Assembly (NCBI GenBank): GCA_016715245.1
Contig: JADKAS010000025.1
Span: forward strand, 1-25,089
DNA: 25,089 nt
Source: Saprospiraceae bacterium
Lineage (GTDB): Bacteria > Bacteroidota > Bacteroidia > Chitinophagales > Saprospiraceae
Direction of reading: 5' to 3'
In this document: positions 1 to 8,167 of the stretch, one piece after another
Layout of the letters: each line of letters begins with the position of its first letter
How positions within the stretch are numbered: position 1 is the first letter of the stretch
Program-made: the position numbers and the translations under genes
Notes under the pieces: model-generated
The model's input: only the letters and a program-made list of their open reading frames with translations
What the model was told of the DNA's origin: nothing
The model's database searches: none

Positions 1-26
1 AAGGCCAAAAAGGCGATTGCAAGCAC

Positions 27-70
27 CGTTCCTTCCCGAATCTCCATGTATATTGAGAAGGAACGTTTTT
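27..70 (+). terminator. Rho-independent terminator of an upstream gene
   Basis: A perfect 9-bp inverted repeat (CGTTCCTTC at 27-35, GAAGGAACG at 57-65) encloses a 21-nt loop and is followed at once by a run of T. No gene precedes it inside the window, so it probably ends a plus-strand gene lying to the left. The long loop makes it a moderate rather than a textbook terminator. Confidence 0.55.
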
Positions 71-84
71 AATTTATTTTATTT

Positions 85-312
85 GAATTACGCCTCTCTC
101 GTGGTTCACTACGTCAAAGCCTTGTGCGGCTTTGGTCTCGTCGAAGACGAGACTGCACTGAAATTATGCCGCTCTCGCGGTTCACTACGTCAAAGCCTTG
201 TGCGGCTTTGGTCTCGTCGAAGACGAGACTGCATTGAAATTACGCCGCTCTCGCGGTTCACTACGTCAAAGCCTTGTGCGGCTTTGGTCTCGTCGAAGAC
301 GAGACTGCACTG
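85..312. repeat. Three tandem 76-bp repeats built from hairpins
   Basis: Three head-to-tail copies of exactly 76 bp (85-160, 161-236, 237-312) differ at only a few positions. Each copy carries a 7-bp stem CAAAGCC/GGCTTTG (115-121 with 128-134 in copy 1) followed directly by an 8-bp stem GTCTCGTC/GACGAGAC with a GAA loop (135-142 with 146-153). Copies 2 and 3 also have CCGC-tctc-GCGG. There are no unique spacers, so this is not a CRISPR array. The unit has no stop codon in any plus-strand frame, which produces a spurious ORF at 17-514. It is probably a structured intergenic repeat family; its mobility and function are unknown. Confidence 0.85.
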
Positions 313-562
313 CGTTCATTATCGCAGGTTTTTGGCCGGAAAGTCGTGTCTTAATAAAGTAGGTTTCAAATGGAATTGTGTAGTTATATTTATGTTTTGG
401 AAAATTTGTTCAATTTGTCATACACACCAGGCAAATCGAGGTATTAGGATACATCTTCTTTGCCTGCGCCTTGGATCTGACTCATTTCTGACTTTTTCAG
501 CAGACCCTATTTAACTTTTTGTTGATACTATTTGTTATTAATTCCACGTTTTCTATTTCTGA
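313..562. other. Intergenic stretch without a gene
   Basis: I see no convincing coding sequence here. The open frame running in from the repeats has no family-like features. The only structure noted is an 8-bp inverted repeat CAGGCAAA/TTTGCCTG (428-435 and 459-466) with a 23-nt loop, without a T-tract. Confidence 0.5.
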
Positions 563-570
563 TATCTTTG
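563..570 (+). promoter_or_regulatory. Candidate -7 promoter element (TATCTTTG)
   Basis: It matches the Bacteroidota -7 consensus TAnnTTTG and lies about 105 bases upstream of the secreted-protein gene at 677. I see no TTTG at the usual -33 distance, so this is half a promoter at best. Confidence 0.35.
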
Positions 571-676
571 GTAATTTTTCTGTACATTCAGGATTATCGG
601 GTGTACGTCAATGTTTCAGAAATGATTCTATCAACTATGTCATCAGGTGGCATAAAGGTTTATTAAAATGGTATTC

Positions 677-1561
677 ATGAAAAAATTAATTTTTGTTTTT
701 TGTTTTTTCTTCCTTCACGGGATCATTTCAGCCAATGATTTCGAAAAAGTGGAAAAGGAACTGGCCTTTCATGCTGATGTCATGCTGAATGCCCAAAAAG
801 CAGAACATCGGATGTCGTCTGCCCATACTTTTTACAACTTGTTTTATGAAACCCTGAACAAAGAAGGAAGTTTTTCCTATTCTTTTGATTCCCTTATCTG
901 GATATCCCAAAAAAAGCCTGATGACCGGAGTTTTCGGATTTTTACCTGGATCGTCGATGAAGGTAACGGAAGTTTTAGTCATAAAGGTCTGTTACAAATG
1001 GCTTCAGGTAAAGTATTTTCACTTGAAAACAGATTAAAACAAAACGATGACTGGGAATTTTTTATCAGCGGCAAAGATGACTGGATGGGTGCTATGTACT
1101 ATCATTTAATGGAAGATGAATATAAGGGTGAAAAACAATATTTGTTGTTTGGTTTTCACAGGTTTGATGAAATGGAAAATATAAAGATGGTCGATGTTTT
1201 GTATTTTGATAAAAAGGGGGAACCTGTTTTCGGAAAAGAAATTTTTAAGAAGAAGGTGGAAAATGCGAGAGATATTATTAAAACAAGAATTGTCCTCAAA
1301 TACAGCGTTGATTCTTATGTCGGTTTACATTATAACGAAAGTATGGGTATGATCATTCACGATTATCTCATTCGAAATATCTCTATGGGAAATAACGAGG
1401 GTATGTCTTTGGTGTCGGACGGTAGTCTGGTTGGATATGAAAAAAAGGACCGATACTGGGAATACATTGATAAAATTTACACGCAGATTCTGGATGAAGC
1501 ACCACGGCCAAAACCGGTACTTGACAAACGCAATAAAAATTTATTCGGCGACAAACCTTAA
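677..1561 (+). CDS. Secreted protein of unknown function
   Basis: The protein is 294 residues from ATG 677, preferred because it puts MKK directly before the hydrophobic core of a signal peptide that ends near ISA/ND. An in-frame ATG at 668 adds only three residues. The mature part is rich in aromatic and charged residues. Segments such as WMGAMYYHLM, YLLFGFHRFD and MVDVLYFDKKGEPVFG resemble, from memory, a family of Bacteroidota secreted proteins in which an ALYY segment is followed by a DVLxFDKKGxPxFG segment. I know no function for that family. There is no lipobox, no T9SS sorting domain and no catalytic motif that I can recognise. It stands alone, with 93 bases before the next gene on the same strand. 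Confidence 0.8.
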   Translation: MKKLIFVFCFFFLHGIISANDFEKVEKELAFHADVMLNAQKAEHRMSSAHTFYNLFYETLNKEGSFSYSFDSLIWISQKKPDDRSFRIFTWIVDEGNGSFSHKGLLQMASGKVFSLENRLKQNDDWEFFISGKDDWMGAMYYHLMEDEYKGEKQYLLFGFHRFDEMENIKMVDVLYFDKKGEPVFGKEIFKKKVENARDIIKTRIVLKYSVDSYVGLHYNESMGMIIHDYLIRNISMGNNEGMSLVSDGSLVGYEKKDRYWEYIDKIYTQILDEAPRPKPVLDKRNKNLFGDKP

Positions 1562-1654
1562 AATTTGAATTATTCATAAATAAAATGAAACATTTTCAGA
1601 TAAAAATACATTATTAGAGCAGAATTATTTTTTTTTATTTATAAATTTTTCAAA

Positions 1655-2351
1655 ATGCACAAAATCACACTTTTTATTTTTCTTTCTATTCTTATATTCC
1701 AACCTGTGTTTGCTCAAAAAACAATAAATGAAGGGGTAGTAAAAATGGAAATTTCTGACATTTCTTCCAATGACCCTCAAACAGCCTCCGCACTGGAAAT
1801 GATGAAAGGTTCTATATTTGAGATATACTTTACCGAAAAAGAAAATCTCACCCTGGTCAATATGATGGGTGGATTGATGGAAATGAAAATTCATGTCAAT
1901 GATGCTGACAATGTTATGAATATGTACATGGATATGATGGGGCAGAAATATCTTGTCGAATCCAAGGCAAATGAATCGATAACAGCGGAACAAAAAGAAG
2001 CAGCCTCTAAAATGAAAATTGAGTACGATAAAAACGATACCAAAGAGATTGCCGGGTATAAGTGTTATAAAATGAAGATTACCTCCCCCTGACATGCAAG
2101 GTATGACGGTAAACGCCTATATCACCGAAGAAGTCAGATCCAATGCAAAAATCATTAAAGGTTATGAAGCCTTAAGTTATGCAGGATTTCCGCTTGAATA
2201 TAAAATAGGGAATGATGCCTTTTCAATGACGACTACTACCAAATCCATTGAAAATAAAGTAGACGCTTCAAAGTTTAAAATAGATGGTACAGGATATACC
2301 AAAATGACGATGGAGGAATTTCAGAAGTCGTTTGGAGGAATGGGGTTTTAA
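1655..2351 (+). CDS. DUF4412-like secreted protein, frameshifted at 2085-2089
   Basis: Two ORFs in different frames (1655-2092 and 2094-2351) join into one protein of about 231 residues if one C is removed from the CCCCC run at 2085-2089. The joint then reads KITSPDMQGMTVNAY. The N-terminus has a clear signal peptide (IFLSILIFQPVFA/QK). The mature part is methionine-rich, with a GYKCYKMKI strand and a C-terminal AFSMTTTTKSIENKVD segment, which resembles DUF4412-type periplasmic proteins of Bacteroidota. That family call is from pattern memory and tentative. The break could be a sequencing error, a real mutation or, less likely, +1 recoding, because the stop context is CCC TGA C. A strong terminator follows 5 bases after the stop codon. 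Confidence 0.7.
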
Positions 2352-2355
2352 GAAC

Positions 2356-2395
2356 AAAAAAAAAGGGAATTCAGATATGAATTCCCTTTTTTTTT
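2356..2395. terminator. Bidirectional Rho-independent terminator
   Basis: A perfect 17-bp stem (nine A then GGGAATTC at 2356-2372, mirrored at 2379-2395) has a 6-base loop AGATAT. The A-tract and T-tract make it work in both directions. It lies between the convergent DUF4412-like gene and ndk, ending one base before the ndk stop codon. Confidence 0.92.
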
Positions 2396-2396
2396 A

Positions 2397-2819
2397 CTAT
2401 AAAAATATTTCTGTGCCTGCAAAGTGAAAAGAACTTTCAATAGCTGCATTTTCATCACTATCGGATCCATGTACCGCATTTTCGCCGATGTTTTTGGCAT
2501 ACTTGGCACGAATAGTTCCGGGAGCTGCTTCTGCCGGATTGGTGGCTCCAATCAACTTTCTGAAATCCTCTACTGCATTATCTTTCTCAAGAATAGCGGC
2601 CACGATGGGTCCGGATGACATAAATGAGACCAATTCACCGTAAAATGGTCTTGCACTGTGCACCGCATAAAATTCTCCTGCTTTTTCTGCTGATAATTTT
2701 GTGTACTTCATAGCAACGATCTTAAAACCGGATGCACAAATTTGTTCTAATATACCGCCAATATGACCGGATGCAACCGCATCTGGCTTAATCATGGTAA
2801 AGGTTCTGTTTCCTGACAT
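2397..2819 (-). CDS. ndk: Nucleoside diphosphate kinase
   Basis: This 140-residue cytosolic kinase transfers the gamma phosphate of ATP to nucleoside diphosphates through a phosphohistidine. The family signature is plain: RTFTMIKPDAV at the N-terminus, RPFYGELVSFMSSGP in the middle, and NAVHGSDS with catalytic His117. The length matches bacterial Ndk (about 140). The start at 2819 (MSGNRTF) is chosen because a further 20 in-frame upstream codons are not family-like. It is a single gene, convergent with the DUF4412-like gene and divergent from the DHH gene. A TAATTTTG element lies 36 bases upstream. Confidence 0.97.
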   Translation of the reverse strand: MSGNRTFTMIKPDAVASGHIGGILEQICASGFKIVAMKYTKLSAEKAGEFYAVHSARPFYGELVSFMSSGPIVAAILEKDNAVEDFRKLIGATNPAEAAPGTIRAKYAKNIGENAVHGSDSDENAAIESSFHFAGTEIFL

Positions 2820-2855
2820 AATATAATTAAATTTTGTTTTTTTAATAAAAGAAGG

Positions 2856-2863
2856 CAAAATTA
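2856..2863 (-). promoter_or_regulatory. Candidate -7 element for ndk (TAATTTTG)
   Basis: Read on the minus strand, the bases match TAnnTTTG and end 36 bases upstream of the ndk start. No well-spaced -33 TTTG was found. Confidence 0.4.
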
Positions 2864-2903
2864 CAAAAATGATTTGCAAAAATGATAAAAAACAATTAAT
2901 TGT

Positions 2904-2934
2904 TTTGTTTGTAATTATTATTTATTGACCTTTG
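2904..2934 (+). promoter_or_regulatory. Candidate promoter for the nrnA-FKBP operon
   Basis: TTTG at 2904-2907 and again at 2908-2911 stands about 19 nt upstream of GACCTTTG at 2927-2934, which misses the TAnnTTTG consensus by one base. Spacing fits the -33/-7 pattern of Bacteroidota. The leader to ATG 2949 would be very short, under 10 nt. Confidence 0.35.
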
Positions 2935-2948
2935 CAGCTCATTTTAAT

Positions 2949-3949
2949 ATGGATATTACAGACGTTAAACTTTGGTTGGAAATGCCCCGGAACTTGTCAT
3001 TGTTTCTCACAGAAACCCTGACGGAGATGCTATTGGTTCCAGTTTGGGACTTTCTTCTTTTCTCAAAAAAAAGTTTCACAAGGTTACTGTTATCTACCCC
3101 AGTGAATATCCCAGAATATTTGAATATCTGGACGGAATATATGAGGTTTTAATCTACGATTTAAAACCTGTAGAGGTCAAAAAGGCAATTGAAAATGCAG
3201 AAGGAATATTTTGTCTTGACTTTAACGGTCTGGACAGGGTGGATAAAATGGGAGAATTTATCCAGTTTTCCAATGCAAAAAAGTTCCTGATTGACCACCA
3301 TCTTGATCCTGAACCCTTTACTGATTATGAGTTTATTGACACAAATGCCTCCAGTACATCGGAACTGGTATATTTATGGATAAAAGCGTTGAATCAGCAA
3401 GACAAGATGGATGTAAAGATTGGTGAAGCGCTTTTTACCGGAATCATTACGGATACAGGTTCTTTTAAATACAATACACGGCCTGAGACATTTGTAGTGG
3501 CATCAGAATTGAAACAACTGGGTGTCAACGATTATCATTTACAGGATCTTATTTTTAACTGCCTTTTGAGTAAACACCTCAGGTTGCTGGGCCATTGTCT
3601 AGCCAACCGGATGGAGATTTTGGAAGAAAGTGGCATTGGTATCATATACCTTTCCAGAAAGGATTATATTGATTTTGATATCCAGAGAGGGGACACAGAA
3701 GGCATTGTCAATCATATGTTATATGTTAAGAATATTCAAATTGCCGCCTTTGTTACCGAACAACCCACAATAATTAAGTTATCTTTGCGTAGTAAAGGAG
3801 ATATTTCTGTCCAGGAAGTTGCGACAAAATATTTTAACGGAGGAGGGCATAAAAATGCTGCAGGTGGAGGCGTTTACGCCAGTTTGCAGGATGTACTCAA
3901 TAAATTGAAAAAAGTCCTTCCTTTATACATTCACAAGTCAACACATTAA
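2949..3949 (+). CDS. nrnA: DHH-family phosphoesterase, NrnA-like (frame break near start)
   Basis: DHH/DHHA1 phosphoesterase, likely degrading nanoRNA and/or pAp in the cytosol. Visible motifs are HRNPDGDAIGSSLG (motif I), FCLDFNGLDR (motif II Asp), LIDHHLDPE (the DHH motif), ITDTGSFKYN (motif IV Asp) and, in DHHA1, FNGGGHKNAAGG. The main frame opens only at TTG 2972. The expected N-terminus, MDITDVKLWLE, is encoded from ATG 2949 in another frame. Adding one A to the AAA at 2980-2982 joins them as WLENAPELVIVSHR and gives 333 residues, normal for the family. I infer an assembly error or a recent deletion. The FKBP gene follows after 10 bases, so the two are probably co-transcribed. NrnA versus a related DHH subfamily cannot be settled here. 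Confidence 0.88.
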
Positions 3950-3959
3950 ATGTAATTAT

Positions 3960-4841
3960 ATGAATTTTAAATTTTTAATTATTACCTTGGTTTCTGTTTC
4001 TTTTCTGTTCAGTTGCAAGGATAAAAAAACAAGAACAGATAGTGGTTATGATTTCAGATTTGTAACCAGAGGTAGTGGAGAAGAAGCAAAAGAAGATACC
4101 TATGTGTATTTTACTTTGAAAATTGTCGATGAAAATGGCAAAGTTCTTCAAACCATGGATGAAGGTCCTAACATGCCCATTATGTTTTTACCGAAGGATA
4201 CAGCAAGCAACGAAGCACCTAACCCTGTTTTAGATGTATTAAAAGAAACTAGAGTTGGAGACGTCGTGGTATTGGTGATGCCTGTGGATTCTATTCCGAA
4301 TCCTCCTAAAGATATTGCAGACTTGAAGTTCATTGAATATGAAATGACCATCAAAAATGTAACAGACAAAGCCGGATATGAAAAATATATGGCCGACATG
4401 GAAGAAAAAATGAAAGGTGAAAGATTGGCTTCCATGGAAAAATTACCCGCTATCGAAGAATTGGTAAAAAATACCATTAAGGATTACTCAAGCAATACCC
4501 TTAAAACCACATCAACCCCTTCAGGATTGAAATATTTTATCATAGAAGAGGGAAAAGGCGACAATGCCAAAGACGGTCAGACAGTCAGTGTCCAGTACTA
4601 CGGTGCGTTGAAAAACGGCACTCAGTTTGACAATTCCTTTACTCGCGGGCAGGCATTTTCTGTTCCGGTAGGCGCAGGTCAGGTCATCAAAGGATGGGAC
4701 GAAGGTCTTAAACTTTTAAACAAAGGTTCAAAAGCATTTTTGTTTATACCTGCTGAATTGGGATATGGAGCGCAGGATTCTCCACAGATTCCGGCCAATT
4801 CGGAATTGGTTTTTTATATTGAAATGGAAGATATAAAATAA
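3960..4841 (+). CDS. FKBP-type peptidyl-prolyl isomerase lipoprotein, two FKBP-like domains
   Basis: This is a 293-residue protein. It begins with a lipoprotein signal, VSVSFLFSC, with the lipidated Cys at residue 19, so it should be membrane-anchored and face the periplasm. Residues about 28-135 form a degenerate FKBP-like domain (VYFTLKIVDENGKVL, VGDVVVLVMPVDSI) lacking most active-site aromatics. Residues about 185-293 form a canonical FKBP domain with VQYYGALKNGTQFDNS, VPVGAGQVIKGWDEGL, FIPAELGYG and a closing VFYIEMEDI. This domain should catalyse proline cis-trans isomerisation in exported proteins. A helical linker joins the two. The gene lies 10 bases after the nrnA-like gene and is followed by a terminator. 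Confidence 0.93.
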   Translation: MNFKFLIITLVSVSFLFSCKDKKTRTDSGYDFRFVTRGSGEEAKEDTYVYFTLKIVDENGKVLQTMDEGPNMPIMFLPKDTASNEAPNPVLDVLKETRVGDVVVLVMPVDSIPNPPKDIADLKFIEYEMTIKNVTDKAGYEKYMADMEEKMKGERLASMEKLPAIEELVKNTIKDYSSNTLKTTSTPSGLKYFIIEEGKGDNAKDGQTVSVQYYGALKNGTQFDNSFTRGQAFSVPVGAGQVIKGWDEGLKLLNKGSKAFLFIPAELGYGAQDSPQIPANSELVFYIEMEDIK

Positions 4842-4862
4842 TTATATAATTATTTCAAAAAT

Positions 4863-4895
4863 ATAGCCCGGCACAACAACAATGCCGGGCTTTTT
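4863..4895 (+). terminator. Rho-independent terminator after the FKBP gene
   Basis: A 9-bp GC-rich stem AGCCCGGCA/TGCCGGGCT (4863-4871 and 4881-4889) with a 9-base loop is followed by seven T. It lies 21 bases after the FKBP stop codon and 23 bases before the prfB start. Confidence 0.9.
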
Positions 4896-4918
4896 TATTC
4901 ATCTAATAAAGCAGGGCA

Positions 4919-5999
4919 ATGACCATAGAGCAATTAAATGTGCTTAAGGAAAGATTGACGTCGGTAGGGAGGTATCTTTGACGTCGCTAACCGAAAAATA
5001 CAGGTAGAAGAAAAAGAACAACTCACCCTCGATCCGGAATTCTGGAACAATCCTGAAAAGGCAGAAGCCATTCTCAAAGAAATTAAAGATCATAAAAAAT
5101 GGCTGGAAACTTATCAGACCATATTAATGGCTATTGAAGATGCGGAAGTTTTATATGATTTTCAAAAAGAAGGCGAAGCTTCAGAAACTGAAGTAGATCA
5201 GAAATATGAGGAAGCCGTCGCTTTACTGGATGATGTAGAGTTCAGGACAACATTGGATCAACCGGAAGACGCCCTGCATTGTATTCTGGAGATCAATGCC
5301 GGAGCCGGAGGTACAGAAGCCTGCGACTGGGCAGAGATGTTACTCCGTATGTTTATGATGTGGGCAGAAAAAAATGACTTTAAAGTATTTGAACTCAACC
5401 GTGTTTATGGTGATGTTGCCGGCATAAAATCCGTCGTATTGGAGATATCAGGCGAATACGCTTTTGGTATGCTGAAGGGAGAAAACGGCGTACACAGACT
5501 TGTTCGGGTGAGTCCTTACAATGCGCAGGGAAAACGTATGACTTCATTTGCCAGTATATTTGTCCATCCTATGATAGACGATACTATCGAAATCGATATC
5601 AACCCGGCCGATCTCGAATGGGATACCTTTCGTGCCCAGGGAGCAGGAGGACAGCACGTCAATAAAACCGAATCTGCCGTGCGTGTCAAACACGTTCCTT
5701 CCGGAATTACAGCGGAGTGCCAGCAGGAGAGATCCCAGCACATGAATCGGGATAAAGCTATGCAAATGTTGAAGTCGCGCTTGTACGAAGTGGAACTTGA
5801 AAAACAAAAAGCAGAAAGAGCGAAGATTGAATCCGGAAAAATGAAAAACGAATGGGGCTCACAGATACGGTCTTATGTATTGGATGACCGCCGTGTCAAA
5901 GACCACAGAACGGGCTTTGAAACCAGGAATACCGATGCGGTATTAAACGGAGAAATAGACGGCTTTCTGAAAGCTTATCTCATGTGGGACGGCGAATAA
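4919..5999 (+). CDS. prfB: Peptide chain release factor 2 (programmed +1 frameshift)
   Basis: RF2 ends translation at UGA and UAA. Frame zero runs from ATG 4919 for 20 codons (MTIEQLNVLKERL to GRYL) and meets TGA at 4979. A +1 shift continues as DVANRKIQVEE to give 359 residues, typical for RF2. The peptidyl-hydrolysis motif GGQ is at about residues 243-245 (GAGGQHVNKTESAVR). The stop-codon recognition tripeptide reads SPY at 198-200 where E. coli RF2 has SPF. Expression is autoregulated: scarce RF2 lets the ribosome pause at UGA and slip. The C-terminus overlaps the convergent ribD tail by 25 bases. Confidence 0.97.
4967..4982 (+). promoter_or_regulatory. prfB +1 recoding site
   Basis: A Shine-Dalgarno-like GGGAGG (4967-4972) stands 3 bases before the slippery CTT (4976-4978), followed by TGA and C. 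This is the classical RF2 autoregulatory frameshift signal, almost base for base as in E. coli (GGGGG TAT CTT TGA C). It is notable because Bacteroidota make little use of Shine-Dalgarno pairing for initiation. Confidence 0.95.
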
Positions 6000-7024
6000 T
6001 TTTTATTCAGAATCCTGAAAATCGTATTATCGCCTAAATTTGTTTTTGACAATAAACGCCCTTCTATATCGGGGGCTTTAATGCCTTCCGTTAATAGATG
6101 TGGCGTATTGATAACCCTGGCTTCATGCCAATATCCGCTTTCCAGAAATTTTGTAAGGGTGTAAGCACCACCTTCAACGAGCAAATACAAGATTCCTTTG
6201 GAGAAAAGGTCTTTAAGCATAAAACTTATTTCCAAATCTTCACCTTCGTATTGTACGTAGGTTATGTTATTTTCCTGCGTTGACATCAGCCGATTATACA
6301 CAATTATTTTGCCGTCCTTAGAAAATACGGCTGCATTTTTATCACATTCCAGATTAGGGTCGATGACGATACGAATCGGGTTTTTTCCATCCACATTTCT
6401 TGTTGTCAGTGTTGGATTGTCCGACATTACCGTATTTTTTCCCACCAGAATAGCATCATTTTCACTCCTCCACATATGGGTGACTACGTCAGTCTGACGA
6501 TTGGACAACCAAATAGATTTATCTTTTTGTCCTATATAATTGTCTTTACTTTTGACACATTTTAATATAACCCTGGGCATCTTTTCCAGATGTGCCAGAA
6601 AGGGAAGTAAGAGTTCTTCTGCTTTGTTGCGGTGTTTGGAGATGACCACTTCAATACCGTGTTCTTCCAATACCTTTTTCCCGTTTCCACTGACCAATGG
6701 ATTTGGGTCGGGACTACCTATCACTACCTTTTTAATACCTGAACGGATGATAAGTTCTGTGCAGGGAGGCGTTTTTCCATGGTGAGAACAGGGTTCCAGC
6801 GACACATACAAAATGGAAGAGGAAATAAACTTTCTGTTTTCTTCTTTGACAGAAGAAATAGCCGCCACTTCTGCATGAGGGCCTCCATAAAAAGCATGAT
6901 AACCTTCGCCGATTATTTTATCATCAAACACCAGTACAGCCCCTACCATTGGATTACTTAGGTTTTTTCCTTCACTTTGTACAGCAAGGTCTAAACAGCG
7001 CAACATGTAGATTGGGTTTTCCAT
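5975..7024 (-). CDS. ribD: Bifunctional riboflavin biosynthesis deaminase/reductase
   Basis: Cytosolic enzyme of 349 residues catalysing two consecutive riboflavin-pathway steps: deamination of the pyrimidinone intermediate, then NADPH-dependent reduction of the ribosyl side chain. The N-terminal zinc deaminase domain shows GPHAEVAAI (His50, Glu52) and EPCSHHGKTPPC (Cys79, Cys88). The C-terminal reductase domain begins near residue 150, with VILKCVKSKDNYIG, DAILVGKNTVMSDNP and LVEGGAYTLTKFL. Length is normal. It is the last gene of the minus-strand operon, starting 3 bases after the cysteine desulfurase stop codon. Its last 25 bases overlap the end of prfB on the other strand, and no terminator lies between them. 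Confidence 0.95.
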   Translation of the reverse strand: MENPIYMLRCLDLAVQSEGKNLSNPMVGAVLVFDDKIIGEGYHAFYGGPHAEVAAISSVKEENRKFISSSILYVSLEPCSHHGKTPPCTELIIRSGIKKVVIGSPDPNPLVSGNGKKVLEEHGIEVVISKHRNKAEELLLPFLAHLEKMPRVILKCVKSKDNYIGQKDKSIWLSNRQTDVVTHMWRSENDAILVGKNTVMSDNPTLTTRNVDGKNPIRIVIDPNLECDKNAAVFSKDGKIIVYNRLMSTQENNITYVQYEGEDLEISFMLKDLFSKGILYLLVEGGAYTLTKFLESGYWHEARVINTPHLLTEGIKAPDIEGRLLSKTNLGDNTIFRILNKNYSPSHMR

Positions 7025-7027
7025 GGA

Positions 7028-8167
7028 CTACCGTAGTGGGGTAAATTTTTCCAATGCGGCTATCAGTTGGTCGGCTTCATCCATGGTGTTGAAAGACGAA
7101 AAAGAAAATCTCACGGCCTTTCTCGCCACATCGTGCCCGATGGCTTGTAATACATGAGAATCGGCTTCCACACCGGAACTGCAGGCACTGGCAGAAGAAC
7201 AGGAAATTCCGGCCATATCCAGATTCGGTACCAGAAGATCCGCTTTTGGACTTTCGGGAAACGATACATTGAGAACATGGACTAAAAAGTTGTTTTCCTG
7301 ATTTCCATTAAACGTAATATCTCTGAATTTTTCCGTCAGACTTTTTTTGATATAGTTCCGGATTTCGACAATATAATGTCTGTTGTCTTCCATGTTTGAA
7401 TAACACATTTCAAGGGCTTTTGCCATTCCTGCTATGCCGGACACGTTTTCAGTTCCTGCCCGCATATTCCTTTCTTGTGCCCCTCCGTTGATAAAAGGTA
7501 TGATATGGTTGTCGTTATTGATATAGACAAAACCGACGCCTTTTGGCCCGTGAAATTTGTGTGCCGAAGCGCTTAAAAAAGAGACACGTGTTTTGGAAAG
7601 ATCGATAGGATATTTGCCAATCGTTTGTACTGTATCACAATGAAAAAATGCATTATTTTTTGCACAGATGTCTGAAATGCTGTCCAGATTAATCATGGTG
7701 CCTATTTCATTATTTCCATGCATGATGGAAACAAGGGTTTTTCCTTCGTGGTTTGTAGAGAGAAGTGATGACAGATGTGTAATATCAATATTTCCAAGAT
7801 GATCAACCCGTAAAAATTCAATAAGCGTATTGTGGTAGGTCTTCAAATAACTGCAGGTATTTAATACACAGGGATGTTCTGTTGGGGAGGTGATAATCCG
7901 GGTAACACCCAAAGAAAGTACAGACATCTTCAGCACCATATTGTTGGCTTCGCTTGCCGTACCGGTAAAAAATATTTCCCCCAGGGAAGCATTTAAAATA
8001 TGGGCAACTGTCTTTCGGGCATTTTCAATAATAGATCTGGCTTTTCTTCCGTGGGCATGAATGCTGGAAGGATTGCCGTATTCATTTTCCATTACATCAC
8101 ACATCAACTCCTTTACTTCCTTGTAAAGTGGGGTGGTAGATGCATTGTCAAAATAAATTCTCTTCAT
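7028..8167 (-). CDS. Cysteine desulfurase, NifS/IscS type
   Basis: This PLP enzyme of 379 residues removes sulfur from cysteine as a persulfide for Fe-S cluster or thio-cofactor assembly. Evidence: YFDNASTTP at the N-terminus, the GNPSSIHAHGRKAR segment, PTEHPCVLN, the PLP-binding Lys204 in SASAHKFHGPKGVGF, GGAQERNMRAGTEN, and the catalytic Cys329 in SSASACSSGV. It is likely a group I (NifS/IscS) enzyme by its long Cys loop. Its ATG overlaps the TGA of the preceding aminotransferase gene (ATGA at 8167-8164), indicating translational coupling, and ribD follows 3 bases later. Whether it serves general Fe-S assembly or tRNA thiolation is not decided by the sequence. No IscU or SufU neighbour is visible. 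Confidence 0.93.
   Translation of the reverse strand: MKRIYFDNASTTPLYKEVKELMCDVMENEYGNPSSIHAHGRKARSIIENARKTVAHILNASLGEIFFTGTASEANNMVLKMSVLSLGVTRIITSPTEHPCVLNTCSYLKTYHNTLIEFLRVDHLGNIDITHLSSLLSTNHEGKTLVSIMHGNNEIGTMINLDSISDICAKNNAFFHCDTVQTIGKYPIDLSKTRVSFLSASAHKFHGPKGVGFVYINNDNHIIPFINGGAQERNMRAGTENVSGIAGMAKALEMCYSNMEDNRHYIVEIRNYIKKSLTEKFRDITFNGNQENNFLVHVLNVSFPESPKADLLVPNLDMAGISCSSASACSSGVEADSHVLQAIGHDVARKAVRFSFSSFNTMDEADQLIAALEKFTPLR

Noticed and set aside
85..312. Possible CRISPR array
   Set aside because: The copies are contiguous with no variable spacers, and no cas genes are present.
17..514. A 165-codon plus-strand open frame across the tandem repeats
   Set aside because: It reads the same 76-bp repeat in three different frames, has an odd composition rich in Arg, Ser and Cys, and is explained by the stop-free repeat unit.
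2949..2990. Programmed -1 frameshift in the DHH gene
   Set aside because: There is no slippery heptamer of the X-XXY-YYZ type, and the window has similar homopolymer breaks of both signs, so an error or mutation is more likely.
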